Source: Streptococcus sp. oral taxon 431
Lineage (GTDB): Bacteria > Bacillota > Bacilli > Lactobacillales > Streptococcaceae
Length of the DNA: 64,000 bases
Reading direction: 5' to 3'
Assembly (NCBI RefSeq): GCF_001553685.1
Contig: NZ_CP014264.1
Coordinates: forward strand, 1,938,501 to 2,002,500
Positions 13,192-22,863 of this stretch are shown in pieces. Position 1 is the stretch's first letter, and each line of letters starts with the position of its first letter. Under the pieces are notes generated by a model. It saw only the letters and a list, made by a program, of their open reading frames with translations. It was not told the origin of the DNA and made no database searches. Both the position numbers and the translations under genes were made by a program.

Positions 13192-13209
13192 TTTTCTTTT
13201 AACTATTAG

Positions 13210-13244
13210 AAAAGCTTTATCAGTTCTGCTCTGATAAAGCTTTT
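13210..13244 (-). terminator. Terminator of the CNNM/CorC gene
   Basis: Perfect 14-bp hairpin AAAAGCTTTATCAG / CTGATAAAGCTTTT just after the stop codon, with flanking T-rich sequence on both strands. Confidence 0.85.
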
Positions 13245-13247
13245 GTT

Positions 13248-14579
13248 TTATTCTGTTTCTTCTTCTGATTCAAGTTCTTGAATTTGAACCTTAAGCTTGG
13301 TTACACGTCCATTTTTGACCTTATCATTGGTTAGAGTGATATGCTTATTGCTACTTTCTAACTCATAGCTAAGTTTTTCTGATGTTGGAATAGTTCCCAC
13401 ACCAGTCAAATAGTAACCAGCAATTGTATCTACATCATCACTTTCAAGTTCAACATCAAAGTAGTCATTGAAGTCATTTAAATTCATTGTCCCTTGGACG
13501 ATATAGATATTTTCGCCAATAGTGTGAACATAGACCTCAGCTCGGTCGGTTTCATCATCTATTTCACCAACAATCTCTTCAAGTAAATCCTCAAGAGTAA
13601 CCAAACCAGCCATTCCCCCATATTCATCAAGAAGAATTGCCATCTGTCTTTGTGAATTTCTCAACTCTTTTAACAAATCATCCACAAAAATAGTTTCAGG
13701 TACAAAGAGCGGTTCCTGCAAAATCTTTCTCAATACGATATTGTCAAAACCATCGGTAAACCCTGCTTTTAGCAGACTCTTGGTATGAATCAAACCAATC
13801 ACGTTATCCTTGTCATCATCATAGACAGGAATACGAGAAAAGTTTTGTTTTAAAATGCTTTCGATAATGGTTTGAGTATCATCTTGAATATCAACCATGA
13901 AGGCATCCGTTCGAGGAACCATGACTTCACGTGCCATAAGCTCGTCTAGCGAGAAAATACCTTGTAACATTTCGATTTCATCAGCATCTAAGGTTTCTTC
14001 ACTATTGGTAAGCATATACTCAATCTCATCACGAGTCATTTTTTCATCTGCATCGTCAAATGTCATCGGTGTCAATTGACTCAAGAGATTAGTTGATGCT
14101 GAGAGCATCCAAACGAAGGGACTCACAATCTTACCAAGTCCAATAATAAACGGTACTGTTCGGATAGCCAAGGCATCCTTAAGATTTAGAGCAATTCGCT
14201 TAGGATAAAGCTCACCAAAAACAATAGAAATATAGGTCAAGAAAGCTAATGATAAGAAGCTAGCTACCGCATAGGCAGTTTCGCTATTTCCCATCCAAGA
14301 GGCGATTAACTCTCCAAGTGAATCTGCTAGTTTAGCCCCTGACAAGATCGTAATTAAGGTGATACCAACTTGAATGGTTGATAAAAAGTGATTGGGGTTT
14401 TCAAGTACCTTTAGTAAACGGATATAGCGTTTATCTCCCTCTTCAGCTTTTTGCTCAACACGTGAACGACTAAGTGAAACCATGGCCATTTCTGTTGCTG
14501 AGAAAAAGGCATTTAAAAAGGTCAAAACAACTAATAAAACAAATTGCAGTAGCAAATCCTGACTGCTCGGGTCTTCCAT
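13248..14579 (-). CDS. CNNM/CorC-family membrane protein with CBS domains
   Basis: Membrane protein of the HlyC/CorC (DUF21-CBS-CorC) family, 443 aa, linked in other bacteria to Mg2+ or divalent-metal homeostasis. The N-terminal transmembrane DUF21 domain occupies about residues 10-190. Next comes the conserved MVPRTDAFMVDIQDD motif that opens the CBS pair (about 205-330), and an acidic CorC_HlyC domain at the C-terminus. I start at MEDPSSQDLL, which has AGGAGAAGG upstream; the longer version would begin inside the promoter region. Single-gene unit between an IS and endA. The exact ion is not evident from the sequence. Confidence 0.85.
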   Translation of the reverse strand: MEDPSSQDLLLQFVLLVVLTFLNAFFSATEMAMVSLSRSRVEQKAEEGDKRYIRLLKVLENPNHFLSTIQVGITLITILSGAKLADSLGELIASWMGNSETAYAVASFLSLAFLTYISIVFGELYPKRIALNLKDALAIRTVPFIIGLGKIVSPFVWMLSASTNLLSQLTPMTFDDADEKMTRDEIEYMLTNSEETLDADEIEMLQGIFSLDELMAREVMVPRTDAFMVDIQDDTQTIIESILKQNFSRIPVYDDDKDNVIGLIHTKSLLKAGFTDGFDNIVLRKILQEPLFVPETIFVDDLLKELRNSQRQMAILLDEYGGMAGLVTLEDLLEEIVGEIDDETDRAEVYVHTIGENIYIVQGTMNLNDFNDYFDVELESDDVDTIAGYYLTGVGTIPTSEKLSYELESSNKHITLTNDKVKNGRVTKLKVQIQELESEEETE

Positions 14580-14792
14580 TTTCCTTCTCCTAAAAAGTAT
14601 AATTGAAACCATTATACCATATTTTCCAATTTTTACACATTAATTTTCAATTTCTATGATAAAGGGGCGCTGAATAAAGAGCTGCAATCCAAGTCTCGAC
14701 GCCCTAGTTCAAGCCTTGTGAATCTTCAAAAAAGCTCTTTAAAATCAGAAGAGCAAAAAACAAGCAATCGTTTCTACAGTTCATGACTAATA

Positions 14793-14826
14793 AAAAACGA
14801 GGTTGGGATTTTTCCTCAACCTCTTA
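14793..14826 (-). terminator. endA terminator
   Basis: Hairpin GAGGTTG...CAACCTC with GU pairing in the middle, followed by TTTTTT on the minus strand, a few bases after the endA stop. Confidence 0.75.
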
Positions 14827-14831
14827 ATCAA

Positions 14832-15662
14832 TTAGCTATTTTTTGTGACTGTGACCTCACCTGTTCGGTAATCTAACTGAATTCCCTTTTGGACATTTGG
14901 AATAACGACATTAAACTCCAACTCCCCATCAGAGGACTTGGCTTCAATCTGCGATGCGGACGGCACCAAGTCTTCCTCAGACGCATAGAGCAACGTCACA
15001 CGGTAACGCACTCGTTTATTCTGATCTAGGGCTTTTCGAACCAAGCTCTCATAGTAGTTTTGACCTGTCGAATCTTCTGCACGCGCTTGGTTGGCCCAAG
15101 CCGTCTGTACGGCAATGTTTTTAGGATTGCTAGTAGAAGCATCAAAGCCATCTAAACCACCGATTAAGGCATAGCCCAACAAATGCCCTCTATCGACCGC
15201 ATGGTTGTAACTTCCCTTTAGATTCTTAACCTGATGCCAACCCGCAGGCGTCCAAGATGTTGAACCATTGCCAGTTTCTTCACGATCCTTGTACTGTCTG
15301 GTCGCTTTTGACATGATTGCATTCGCTACTGTGGGAACCGTCTCTCCTCCTACAGTCTTTGTTTTATTATCCGCATAGGGTTTACTTGAAACCTTGGCGT
15401 CTAGATTGGTTTTATTGTTATTGACGATAAAGGCTCCTGCGCTATTCCACTCTAGAGTACCCTTAATTTGTTTTTTAACTGAATCGGTCAATACACTTTC
15501 AGCCAGTTCTTGACTTGGAGTATCAGACGACTGTGATTTTTGTTTTACTTGTGTTTGTGGTGCAGTGTTGGAAGACTGCATTTGTTTAATATAGTAGCTT
15601 CCTGCTGACAAGAGCAAAAAGAGCAAGAGACCAATTAGGGCCTGCCTTGTTTTTTTATTCAT
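14832..15662 (-). CDS. endA: DNA-entry nuclease EndA
   Basis: Membrane-anchored, surface-exposed DNA/RNA non-specific endonuclease that degrades one strand of incoming DNA during transformation and also cuts extracellular DNA. 276 aa; an uncleaved signal anchor occupies about residues 8-24. The beta-beta-alpha-metal active site is visible as DRGH with His160 and Asn191 in WANQ, the same numbering as characterised pneumococcal EndA. It lies downstream of murA-epuA, as in pneumococci, but a BOX element and terminator separate it from epuA, so it is probably transcribed on its own. Confidence 0.95.
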   Translation of the reverse strand: MNKKTRQALIGLLLFLLLSAGSYYIKQMQSSNTAPQTQVKQKSQSSDTPSQELAESVLTDSVKKQIKGTLEWNSAGAFIVNNNKTNLDAKVSSKPYADNKTKTVGGETVPTVANAIMSKATRQYKDREETGNGSTSWTPAGWHQVKNLKGSYNHAVDRGHLLGYALIGGLDGFDASTSNPKNIAVQTAWANQARAEDSTGQNYYESLVRKALDQNKRVRYRVTLLYASEEDLVPSASQIEAKSSDGELEFNVVIPNVQKGIQLDYRTGEVTVTKNS

Positions 15663-15674
15663 ATTTTCTCCTTG

Positions 15675-15834
15675 TACTCTTCGAAAATCTCTTCAAACCA
15701 TGTCAGCTTCCATCTGCAATCTCAAAATAGTATTTTGAGCTGACTTCGTCAGTTCTATCCACAACCTCAAAACGGTGTTTTGAGCAACCTGCGGTTCTCT
15801 TCATAGTTTGCTCTTTGATTTTCATTGAGTATTA
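15675..15834. repeat. BOX element (boxA-boxB-boxC)
   Basis: About 160 bp running from TACTCTTCGAAAATCTCTTC to TTGATTTTCATTGAGTATT. It contains one central boxB unit with GACTTCGTCAGTTCTATCCA. It lies directly upstream of endA and could affect its mRNA. Confidence 0.85.
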
Positions 15835-15847
15835 CATTCACTTCCTA

Positions 15848-15880
15848 GAAAAAAAGGCTGAGACAAAAGTCCTAGCCTCT
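15848..15880 (-). terminator. Terminator downstream of epuA
   Basis: Hairpin AGGCTAGGAC-tttt-GTCTCAGCCT followed by TTTTTTTC on the minus strand. It closes the murA-epuA unit. Confidence 0.8.
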
Positions 15881-15976
15881 CAATTGTCTTTGGATTATCG
15901 AGCAAGACGCAGTGGTTGAGTGGGCTCTACTACGCTGATTTCATCAGCTTTTACAACCCTATTCAACTGTGCGGAG

Positions 15977-16024
15977 GTGGGACGACGAAATCGAATTCTA
16001 ACGAATTACCGATTTCTGTCCCAC
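15977..16024. repeat. Small inverted repeat, GTGGGAC/GTCCCAC type
   Basis: A 48-bp imperfect palindrome with outer arms GTGGGAC / GTCCCAC and inner GAAATCG / CGATTTC, directly after the epuA stop codon. Sequences of this kind recur in mitis-group intergenic regions; I cannot assign it securely to RUP or SPRITE. Confidence 0.6.
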
Positions 16025-16027
16025 TCT

Positions 16028-16216
16028 CTATTTTCCTGTAAATTTTGCGATGAGTTCTTGCCATTTTGCTGGTGCTAAAATAGCCCAAGGATCTTGACCT
16101 TTTCCTAGAATACCATAGCCAATCATCAAACCAATAGCAAGAGCTAAGACTCCTAGTAGTAATACTACAATTACTAGGATAAAGCGACGTAAGACATATT
16201 TGGATTGTTTATTCAT
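16028..16216 (-). CDS. epuA: EpuA, small membrane protein (DUF/EpuA family)
   Basis: 62 aa with one strong transmembrane helix ([24 protein letters not shown]) and a short C-terminal tail. It matches the EpuA family (epuA: gene upstream of endA), often labelled as an RNA polymerase beta-subunit-like protein; its function is not established. I chose MNKQSKYVL as start because its ATG overlaps the murA stop (ATGAATAA), giving coupling to murA. Longer starts lie deeper inside murA. Confidence 0.8.
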   Translation of the reverse strand: MNKQSKYVLRRFILVIVVLLLGVLALAIGLMIGYGILGKGQDPWAILAPAKWQELIAKFTGK

Positions 16217-17495
16217 CTTCATCAGCTTCCACACTTACCCGTTCAATCTTAGCTCCTAACTGGGCTAATTTTTCATGAAAACGGTAGTAACCTCTATCTA
16301 AATGGACAAGCTTTCCTACAACTGTTTCGCCTTCAGCTACCAAGCCAGTCAAAATCAGGGCTGCACTGGCACGTAAGTCTGTCGATAGAACTTCTGCACC
16401 TTGGAGTCGCTGTCCGCCGATAATACGGGCTGTATCACGGATGATTTCAGAGTGCAAACCCATACGACGCATTTCCTCTAAATGTTGAAAACGATTCTCA
16501 AATACAGTTTCTACCATAATTGACTCACCTTGAGCAACGGTCATTAGAGCAGTGAACTGCGCTTGCATATCTGTCGGAAATCCTGGATGTGGAAGTGTCT
16601 TAACATGAACAGCCTTTAATTTTTCACGTTGAGAACGAATACGAATTCCTTCGTCCTCATCGATGACTTCAACACCCATTTCCTGTAATTTAGCAATCAA
16701 GGGGCGATTATGTTCCCAGATAGCATCCAGAATCAAGACATCTCCACCTGTAATGGCAGCTGCTACCATGAAGGTCCCTGCTTCAATACGGTCTTGCACA
16801 ACATTGTGGGTTGCACCGTGTAGTTGTTCAACACCAGTAATGGTAATAGTTTCTGTTCCTGCCCCCTTGACTTTGGCACCCATTTTATTTAGGAGAACAG
16901 CCAAGTCAACAATCTCAGGTTCACGCGCAGCATTTTCAATGACAGTTACGCCGTTAGCAAGAGTTGCTGCCATCATCAAGTTTTGAGTAGCTCCAACACT
17001 AGGGAAGTCCATGTAAATGTGAGCTCCGTGCAAGCGTTCTGCCTTAGCTTCAATATAACCTGCTGTTTGGGTGATCTCAGCCCCCATTGCTTCGAGTCCT
17101 TTTAGGTGAAGGTCTATCGGACGACTACCGATGGTACAGCCACCTGGCATCGAAACTTTAGCATGTCCCACACGAGCCAAGATCGGCCCCAATACTACAA
17201 TAGAAGCTCGCATCTTACTGACATACTTATAGGGAGCTTCTTCTGTGATATCTCCAGTCGCATCAACTTCAACAATATGTGCTTCTTGATCAAAGTCTAC
17301 TTTCGCATTTAATCCACGAACCACCTGATTCATGGTAAAAACATCCGATAAAATAGGAACATTTTTTAAGACTGTTTTTCCTTCACTTGCTAAAATAGTT
17401 GCTGCAAGCAGTGGCAAAACTGCATTTTTTGCGCCCTCGATGGTGACACTTCCAACCAAACGATTATCGCCACCTTGAACTACAATTTTTTCCAT
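16209..17495 (-). CDS. murA: UDP-N-acetylglucosamine 1-carboxyvinyltransferase
   Basis: Cytoplasmic enzyme of the first committed step of peptidoglycan synthesis, transferring enolpyruvate from PEP to UDP-GlcNAc; target of fosfomycin. 428 aa. The catalytic Cys120 lies in [10 protein letters not shown] and the conserved GAKNA (Lys23) is near the N-terminus. Streptococci have two MurA paralogues; this is the one next to epuA/endA. The last codons overlap epuA. A Cys (not Asp) at the catalytic loop predicts fosfomycin sensitivity of this copy. Confidence 0.93.
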   Translation of the reverse strand: MEKIVVQGGDNRLVGSVTIEGAKNAVLPLLAATILASEGKTVLKNVPILSDVFTMNQVVRGLNAKVDFDQEAHIVEVDATGDITEEAPYKYVSKMRASIVVLGPILARVGHAKVSMPGGCTIGSRPIDLHLKGLEAMGAEITQTAGYIEAKAERLHGAHIYMDFPSVGATQNLMMAATLANGVTVIENAAREPEIVDLAVLLNKMGAKVKGAGTETITITGVEQLHGATHNVVQDRIEAGTFMVAAAITGGDVLILDAIWEHNRPLIAKLQEMGVEVIDEDEGIRIRSQREKLKAVHVKTLPHPGFPTDMQAQFTALMTVAQGESIMVETVFENRFQHLEEMRRMGLHSEIIRDTARIIGGQRLQGAEVLSTDLRASAALILTGLVAEGETVVGKLVHLDRGYYRFHEKLAQLGAKIERVSVEADEDE

Positions 17496-17520
17496 AGAGT
17501 ATTTTCCTTCACTTACAATT

Positions 17521-17751
17521 TTAGAATAGTGTTCTAACTGCTTCTTGCCAAAGTTGGTAGAGATTTAGGAAAAAGGAACTAATCAGATATCCTAAACCGA
17601 TACTACACAATACTACCAAGAGTCGAACCTTCTTCGCATTATCCTTTGTCACCTTCAAAATTTGATCCCATCTGACCAAATCTTTCAAGAGCTGAAAGAC
17701 TAGGTAGACAAAAAACATATGACTACTAAGGGTAAAAAACAATTGAATCAT
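17521..17751 (-). CDS. DUF1146 family small membrane protein
   Basis: 76 aa with two predicted membrane helices (about 10-25 and 43-66) separated by a basic loop [17 protein letters not shown]. The sequence and position directly upstream of murA match the DUF1146/YwzB family of Firmicutes, whose role is unknown. Spacing to murA (25 nt) suggests one operon. Confidence 0.75.
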   Translation of the reverse strand: MIQLFFTLSSHMFFVYLVFQLLKDLVRWDQILKVTKDNAKKVRLLVVLCSIGLGYLISSFFLNLYQLWQEAVRTLF

Positions 17752-17807
17752 TTGCCTATTATACCATCTTCTTTTTTTCTAAGCTAGTTTAGGGATTCGC
17801 CTACTGT

Positions 17808-18845
17808 TTAGGGATTGTTTTTCAAATAGTCAATCGCATCTTGAAGCGTTTTGACTGGAACGATTTTCATGTCTGTTTTAATCATTTGAGCTGCTTCTAG
17901 AGCTGTGTCATAATTACTCTTGGCATTTGGATTTGCTTTTTTAGCTTCTTCAGTTACTGGATTGTTAGGAGCAAAGAATACAGTTGCTCCTTTCTTAGCT
18001 GCGGCCACAACCTTTTTATCAATTCCACCAATATCACCAACATTCCCATCTCTGTCGATACTTCCTGTACCAGCAATGATACGTCCATTGCGAAGAGTAG
18101 GGTCTGCAATTTGCGTGTAGATGGATAAACTAAACATCATCCCAGCACTAGGACCACCAATACCTGCAGTTGAAAACTTGATTGGCACATCACTAGATAC
18201 TTCTGTACGGTCAATCAAACCGATTCCGATACCATTCTTCCCATTTTCTAGAGTAATGATCTTTCCTTCGGCAGTTTTGACTTTTCCATCCTCCTCATAA
18301 GTAACCTTCACCTGATCACCTAGAGTTTGAGAATTAACGTAGTCAACCATCTCCTTGGAACTCTCAAAAGTCTTATCATTCACAGCTGTCACGGTGTCAG
18401 CAATATTAAGAACTCCCTTGAAAGTCGAGTTATCTGTAACAGTCAAAACATAGACACCCAGATATTTGAGCTCAATTTCCTTACCCGCCGTCTTCAGACC
18501 TTGATATTTGGCCATATTTTGCGAAGTTTCCATGTAAAACTGGTTGATTCGCATAAATTCTGCATCTGACGAACCACCCGTCATTTCTTTGGCACTATGT
18601 ATATCCGTGAAAGGTGTTAGCCAGGCATAAAACAAGTCAACCATTCTGGCGTGCTTAACTCCAACCGTCACAAATTGGTAGGAACCTTCCTCTTGGTCAG
18701 GTTGGTTATTAACTTGTAAAACCTTTCGAATATCTTCAGAAGTTCCTGGCACCTCTATATAATATGGCAGGGGCACCGTAAAAGCTATAAAAGTGATAAT
18801 GAGCCCAATAATGAGATATAGGGGCCATCTAGTTTTTTTCTTCAT
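17808..18845 (-). CDS. sepM: PDZ-domain Lon-like serine protease (SepM-like)
   Basis: Membrane-anchored protease of the S16 (Lon) family, 345 aa. N-terminal anchor at about residues 8-24, a PDZ domain (about 125-195) and a C-terminal Lon protease domain with the Ser-Lys dyad: Ser233 in GGPSAGM and Lys278 in GGIDKK. In S. mutans the orthologue SepM trims the competence-stimulating peptide; the mitis group uses ComABCDE-type CSP, so the substrate here is uncertain. It overlaps coaD by 17 nt, forming a coaD-sepM couple with rsmD upstream. Confidence 0.85.
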   Translation of the reverse strand: MKKKTRWPLYLIIGLIITFIAFTVPLPYYIEVPGTSEDIRKVLQVNNQPDQEEGSYQFVTVGVKHARMVDLFYAWLTPFTDIHSAKEMTGGSSDAEFMRINQFYMETSQNMAKYQGLKTAGKEIELKYLGVYVLTVTDNSTFKGVLNIADTVTAVNDKTFESSKEMVDYVNSQTLGDQVKVTYEEDGKVKTAEGKIITLENGKNGIGIGLIDRTEVSSDVPIKFSTAGIGGPSAGMMFSLSIYTQIADPTLRNGRIIAGTGSIDRDGNVGDIGGIDKKVVAAAKKGATVFFAPNNPVTEEAKKANPNAKSNYDTALEAAQMIKTDMKIVPVKTLQDAIDYLKNNP

Positions 18846-19317
18846 TGTTTAACTCCTCTAGGACAGCATTTGGTACATACTCACTGATATCTTGACCAAA
18901 TTTCAATAGTTCTCTCACAGCTGAAGAGCTGATGTGAACATGCTCTGGCCGACTGTGGAGATAGATTGTCTCCATTTCTCCCGCTAATTTATGGTTGTAA
19001 AAATCAAAACTAGCTTCATACTGAAGATCCGTAGCATTGCGTAAACCACGCACTAAGATCTCTGCACCTAATCTTCTAGCAACATCAACGACTAATTCAT
19101 CGTGAGAAGCTATGACTTTGACATTGTTGAGATGTGCTACTGCTTTTTCAACAGTTTTCTTTCGGCTCTCTATCGGTAAAAATCCCGTTTTATGGGGATT
19201 ATAAAAAATCCCTACATACAATTGATCAAAGAGCTTACTTGCACGCTCAATAAGATCCAAATGTCCATTGGTCATCGGATCAAAGGAACCTGTAAATAGC
19301 CCAATCTTATCTGACAT
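18829..19317 (-). CDS. coaD: Phosphopantetheine adenylyltransferase
   Basis: Penultimate enzyme of coenzyme A synthesis (4'-phosphopantetheine + ATP to dephospho-CoA), cytoplasmic, 162 aa, the usual length. The nucleotidyl-transferase motifs are clear: [14 protein letters not shown] (the T/HxGH motif) at 10-23 and [10 protein letters not shown] near 129-138. It overlaps both rsmD and the SepM-like gene by a few bases, so all three are co-translated. Confidence 0.95.
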   Translation of the reverse strand: MSDKIGLFTGSFDPMTNGHLDLIERASKLFDQLYVGIFYNPHKTGFLPIESRKKTVEKAVAHLNNVKVIASHDELVVDVARRLGAEILVRGLRNATDLQYEASFDFYNHKLAGEMETIYLHSRPEHVHISSSAVRELLKFGQDISEYVPNAVLEELNNEEKN

Positions 19318-19846
19318 AAACCGTCACCTTACTAATCCCATATATTTTTTCCTTCCAGATACCCAAACAAGCAATTTCTTCTGGAAGTTCTACTGATTTA
19401 TCGGTCTCACAAACCACCATGACATCTTCTGAAAAAAGATTTCTCTCTGCCATTTTTTCAATATCGGACACGATTTGTTCTTTTGCATAGGGAGGGTCCA
19501 AAAAAACAAGATCAAAGACACCATCCACTTGCTCCAATGCGCGACTGGATTCCATTTTCAATAATTGAAATTTAGAGGTTTCCTTGGTCATCCGAATATT
19601 TTCTGCGACTATATTCTGGGCTCGGCGATCCTTCTCAACTAGGACAGCGCTAGACATCCCTCTTGAAACTGCTTCAATGGATAACCCCCCGCTACCAGCA
19701 TAGAGATCTAGCACACGCCCGCCTTCAAAGTAAGGGCCAATCATATTGAAAATAGCGCCCCTAACCTTGTCTGATGTTGGCCTTGTCGTTTTACCGTCCA
19801 GCGTCTTTAAAGGACGCCCACCGTAGATTCCTGATACGATTTTCAT
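19307..19846 (-). CDS. rsmD: 16S rRNA (guanine966-N2)-methyltransferase
   Basis: SAM-dependent methyltransferase acting on 16S rRNA G966 during 30S assembly (179 aa). Motif I is [15 protein letters not shown] (residues 45-59) and the N2-guanine catalytic motif DPPY is near residue 117. The rsmD-coaD arrangement is common in Firmicutes. Confidence 0.93.
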   Translation of the reverse strand: MKIVSGIYGGRPLKTLDGKTTRPTSDKVRGAIFNMIGPYFEGGRVLDLYAGSGGLSIEAVSRGMSSAVLVEKDRRAQNIVAENIRMTKETSKFQLLKMESSRALEQVDGVFDLVFLDPPYAKEQIVSDIEKMAERNLFSEDVMVVCETDKSVELPEEIACLGIWKEKIYGISKVTVYVR

Positions 19847-19871
19847 AACGTCTATTATACCAAATTCTTAT

Positions 19872-19904
19872 CAAAAAAAGAAAATCGAACCTTACGGCTC
19901 GATT
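19872..19904 (-). terminator. asnA terminator
   Basis: Hairpin AATCGAGCC-gtaa-GGTTCGATT followed by TTTCTTTTTTT on the minus strand, overlapping the gap between asnA and rsmD. Confidence 0.85.
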
Positions 19905-19906
19905 GA

Positions 19907-20899
19907 TTAAAGAATATTTTCGTAAGTATCTCTCACTTCTTGCGGCCAAACACTGGTTTGGACTTCACCGATGTGTTTCTTACGAAGCAGGAACATAGCC
20001 ATACGAGACTGTCCAATTCCTCCACCGATTGTCAAAGGGAAAAGTCCGTTCAAGAGAGCCTTATGCCATTCTAGACTCAAGCGATCTTCATCTCCCGTAA
20101 TAGCTACCTGACGACGAAGAGTGTCTTCATCGACACGAATCCCCATTGAAGACAATTCAAAGGCTGCACCCAAATTATCATTCCAAACAAGGATGTCCCC
20201 ATTCAAGCCATGATAGCCATTTTCAGACTCAGTTGTCCAGTCATCATAGTCTGGTGCACGTCCGTCATGAGGTTTCCCATCTGACAATTCTCCACCGATA
20301 CCAATTAGGAAGACCGCACCGAACTCCTTACAGATAGCATTTTCACGTTCTTTTGGTGTCAAGTCTGGGTAGCGTTCTACCAACTCTTCTGTATGGATAA
20401 AGGTAATTTGCTTAGGCAAAATTGACTCAATATCATAGCGTGCTTCTACTGCTAACTCTGTCAAACGAATAGCCTTATAAATCTTTTCGACTGTTTCTTT
20501 GAGATAGGCTAGATTGCGTTGCCCATTAGGAATGACCTTTTCCCAGTCCCACTGGTCAACATAGACTGAGTGAGTCGCATCTAGCGAATCTTCGTCTGGA
20601 CGAAGGGCCTTCATGTGAACAAAGAGGCCTTCACCCTCGCCAAAACCAAAACGGGCCAAGGTATGGCGTTTCCACTTAGCAAGGGAATGCACCACTTCAT
20701 AGGTTTCATCTGGGATTTGCAAAACCTTAACAGAAACTGGATGTTCAATCCCTGAGAGGTTATCCTGCATCCCATCCCCAACCTTACTCAAGATTGGCCC
20801 CTGCACTTCTACAACTTCTAATTTATCTTTCAAATACTGGGTAAAGGTATTTTTTACAAAGGAAATTTCTTCCTGTTGATGGATAAAACTTTTCTTCAT
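19907..20899 (-). CDS. asnA: Aspartate-ammonia ligase (asparagine synthetase A)
   Basis: Makes asparagine from aspartate, ammonia and ATP in the cytoplasm. 330 aa, full length for the AsnA family, which resembles class II aminoacyl-tRNA synthetases. Landmarks: an N-terminal [14 protein letters not shown] substrate segment, [12 protein letters not shown], and the C-terminal motif-3-like [14 protein letters not shown]. Own terminator; the Bax-inhibitor-family gene upstream has a separate terminator. Confidence 0.95.
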   Translation of the reverse strand: MKKSFIHQQEEISFVKNTFTQYLKDKLEVVEVQGPILSKVGDGMQDNLSGIEHPVSVKVLQIPDETYEVVHSLAKWKRHTLARFGFGEGEGLFVHMKALRPDEDSLDATHSVYVDQWDWEKVIPNGQRNLAYLKETVEKIYKAIRLTELAVEARYDIESILPKQITFIHTEELVERYPDLTPKERENAICKEFGAVFLIGIGGELSDGKPHDGRAPDYDDWTTESENGYHGLNGDILVWNDNLGAAFELSSMGIRVDEDTLRRQVAITGDEDRLSLEWHKALLNGLFPLTIGGGIGQSRMAMFLLRKKHIGEVQTSVWPQEVRDTYENIL

Positions 20900-20963
20900 A
20901 CATCTCTCCTTTTGAATAATAAGATGATTATACCCTTTTGCCAGTAAAAATAAAAGTAAAAAT

Positions 20964-20990
20964 TTAAAAAAGAGCTCATTTGAGCTCTAA
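20964..20990 (-). terminator. Terminator of the Bax-inhibitor-family gene
   Basis: Perfect 8-bp hairpin AGAGCTCA / TGAGCTCT followed by TTTTTT on the minus strand. Confidence 0.85.
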
Positions 20991-20995
20991 AAGTA

Positions 20996-21679
20996 TTAAT
21001 CGTCACTTCCAAAGATACGCAAGAAGCTGAGGAAGAGGTTGATAAAGTCGAGGTAGAGGCTAAGTGCCAATGAAATTGCCCAACCTGTAGCGACTTGACC
21101 ATTTGATTCTTCATAAACATAGCGAATCTTTTGGTTATCCCAGGCAATCAAACCTGCAAAAACAAGAACCATGACAATACTGATAATGTAATCGAATAGA
21201 CCACTGTTTAAGAATATATTAACAATCATAGCCAAGATGAGACCTACCAAGGCTCCAATCAAAGCACGTCCGATACCACTCAAGTCCTTTTTAATTACAA
21301 CTCCAATAATAGCCATGACAAAGAAGAGAGCTGCGCTGGAAATAAAGGCCGTTAGAACCGTTCCTGGTAGATAGAGCGACACGATGAAACTCAGTGAAAA
21401 ACCGTTCACTACTGAATAGATGAGAAACATCGGAAGAGCTGCTGGGCTATTTTTATAAGCCATATTACTGGCTGCAATGACAAGGGCAACTTCAACTACT
21501 CCTGTTACGATTAGCCATATACGGGCGTTAATCATTAACTGAACAAGAAGATCTTGGAAGGTTGTTAACATCAAGGCTGAAACAATTGCAGATAAGGCAA
21601 TCCCAATCCCGACAAAAGCATAGACTTTTGCATAAAATTGATTCAGACCAGAACGTTCTTGAATAATTGTTTGATTCAT
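20996..21679 (-). CDS. Bax inhibitor-1 / YccA family membrane protein
   Basis: 227 aa, seven predicted transmembrane helices from residue 20 to the C-terminus, with the family motif ending in SLALSLYLDFINLFLSFLRI and a C-terminal acidic pair (GSDD). Bacterial members form pH-sensitive Ca2+ leak channels (BsYetJ) or modulate FtsH (YccA); the role in streptococci is not known. Monocistronic by the flanking terminator and gap. Confidence 0.88.
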   Translation of the reverse strand: MNQTIIQERSGLNQFYAKVYAFVGIGIALSAIVSALMLTTFQDLLVQLMINARIWLIVTGVVEVALVIAASNMAYKNSPAALPMFLIYSVVNGFSLSFIVSLYLPGTVLTAFISSAALFFVMAIIGVVIKKDLSGIGRALIGALVGLILAMIVNIFLNSGLFDYIISIVMVLVFAGLIAWDNQKIRYVYEESNGQVATGWAISLALSLYLDFINLFLSFLRIFGSDD

Positions 21680-21733
21680 ATCTTTTTTCTCCTTATGAAA
21701 TCTTTTTACTTATTATAACAAAAATAAAACAAT

Positions 21734-22474
21734 TTAACTCAAATAAAACATGAGTATGCCTGCAGCAATGGCAACGTTGAGACTTTCCGCTTGCCCTTTC
21801 ATGGTAATATGAACCAGTTGATCTGCCTGATTTGTCATGAATGGACTAATGCCTTGACCTTCATTTCCCATAACCAAGACGAAATCTGCTAGCTGAGCAA
21901 GCTCACGATAATCTTTAGAGTTTTGGGACAAAGTAGTTGCCAGAATTGGTAAATTGCCCTTTTTAGCCTCTTCAACAAAAGTTTCAATAGGCATCCGATA
22001 AATCGGTAAATGAAAATGACTGCCCTGCATGGATCGAAGAGTCTTCAAGCTATAAATATCTGCTGACTTGCTTGAAACAACGACTCCCGAAAAACCTGCC
22101 GCATCTGCCGTTCGGATCATTGTGCCAACATTTCCAGGATCCTGCACGTCTTCCAAGAAAAGATATTTCCCTTGGCTCAAATCCGGCAACTGCTCTTCTT
22201 CCTTTTGAACAATGGCTACAATGCCCTGAGGAGTTTGTGAATCTGCTAAATCAAGCAAGATTTCTTCGGCCACAAAGACAGTCTGAGGGTAGTCCGTTAA
22301 TTTTTCACCATACTCTGAAAGGGCAAATATTTTCTCAATCTTTGCACCTGCCTGAACAGCTTCTTCAAACAGATGCCATCCCTCAATCAGATATGAGGTT
22401 TTCCGATATTTTTTTTGATGCAATTTTTTGGCATTTTTCACCACAGAATTGGCTTTAGAGGTTATAATAGTCAT
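21734..22474 (-). CDS. SpoU/TrmH-family RNA 2'-O-methyltransferase
   Basis: RNA ribose methyltransferase of the SPOUT superfamily (246 aa). It has an N-terminal L30e-like substrate-binding domain and the SPOUT knot motifs: VQDPGNVGTMIRTADAAGF, VLVMGNEGQGIS and LNVAIAAGILMF. I chose MTIITSKANS as start. The ATG comes only 6 nt after an extended -10 box, so the mRNA may have almost no leader. The exact target RNA (23S or tRNA) cannot be set from sequence. Divergent from acyP. Confidence 0.85.
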   Translation of the reverse strand: MTIITSKANSVVKNAKKLHQKKYRKTSYLIEGWHLFEEAVQAGAKIEKIFALSEYGEKLTDYPQTVFVAEEILLDLADSQTPQGIVAIVQKEEEQLPDLSQGKYLFLEDVQDPGNVGTMIRTADAAGFSGVVVSSKSADIYSLKTLRSMQGSHFHLPIYRMPIETFVEEAKKGNLPILATTLSQNSKDYRELAQLADFVLVMGNEGQGISPFMTNQADQLVHITMKGQAESLNVAIAAGILMFYLS

Positions 22475-22489
22475 AGAAATATTATAACA
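22463..22489. promoter_or_regulatory. Divergent -10 boxes between the SpoU-type gene and acyP
   Basis: TATAAT at 22463-22468 on plus would serve acyP. On minus, TGTTATAAT (extended -10, TATAAT at 22486-22481) would place the start site at about the ATG of the methyltransferase gene. The -35 elements are poor on both strands. Confidence 0.5.
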
Positions 22490-22507
22490 CAATCAAGGAG
22501 GTTTGGT

Positions 22508-22786
22508 ATGCAAAAGGTTAAAATGATCGCCCAAGGTCGCGTCCAAGGAGTGGGCTTCCGCTGGGGTGTCTATACCCTAGCTCTAGAACTAGGTGGCATT
22601 ACGGGTCGTGTCTGGAATAACGATGACGGAACCGTTGAAATCCTTGCCCAAGCAGAGTCTTCAGCCATCATGGCCAAGTTTATCCAAGAGATTCGAAAAG
22701 GCCCTACCCCATTCTCTAAAGTAACCTATCTTGATGTTCAATTGAGTAACTTTCCATCTTATTCAGACTTCAAAGTCGCAAATTAG
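22508..22786 (+). CDS. acyP: Acylphosphatase
   Basis: Small cytoplasmic hydrolase of acyl phosphates (92 aa). The phosphate-binding loop GRVQGVGFR supplies the catalytic Arg, and VWNNDDGTVEI supplies the catalytic Asn. The start MQKVKMIAQ follows AAGGAGG; longer in-frame codons upstream overlap the divergent methyltransferase gene. It is followed by yidC on the same strand. Confidence 0.93.
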   Translation: MQKVKMIAQGRVQGVGFRWGVYTLALELGGITGRVWNNDDGTVEILAQAESSAIMAKFIQEIRKGPTPFSKVTYLDVQLSNFPSYSDFKVAN

Positions 22787-22863
22787 GTCTCTAGAACTAT
22801 TGTATATTTTCCAAAAAAACAGTAGAATAGAAAGGTATAATTTTTAAAGAAGGAATAAAAACA

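Larger units (their letters stand above)
15663..16027. other. Repeat-rich intergenic region between epuA and endA
   Basis: A 365-bp gap without coding potential. It is filled by a BOX element next to endA, a terminator hairpin, and a second inverted-repeat unit next to the epuA stop. Confidence 0.7.
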
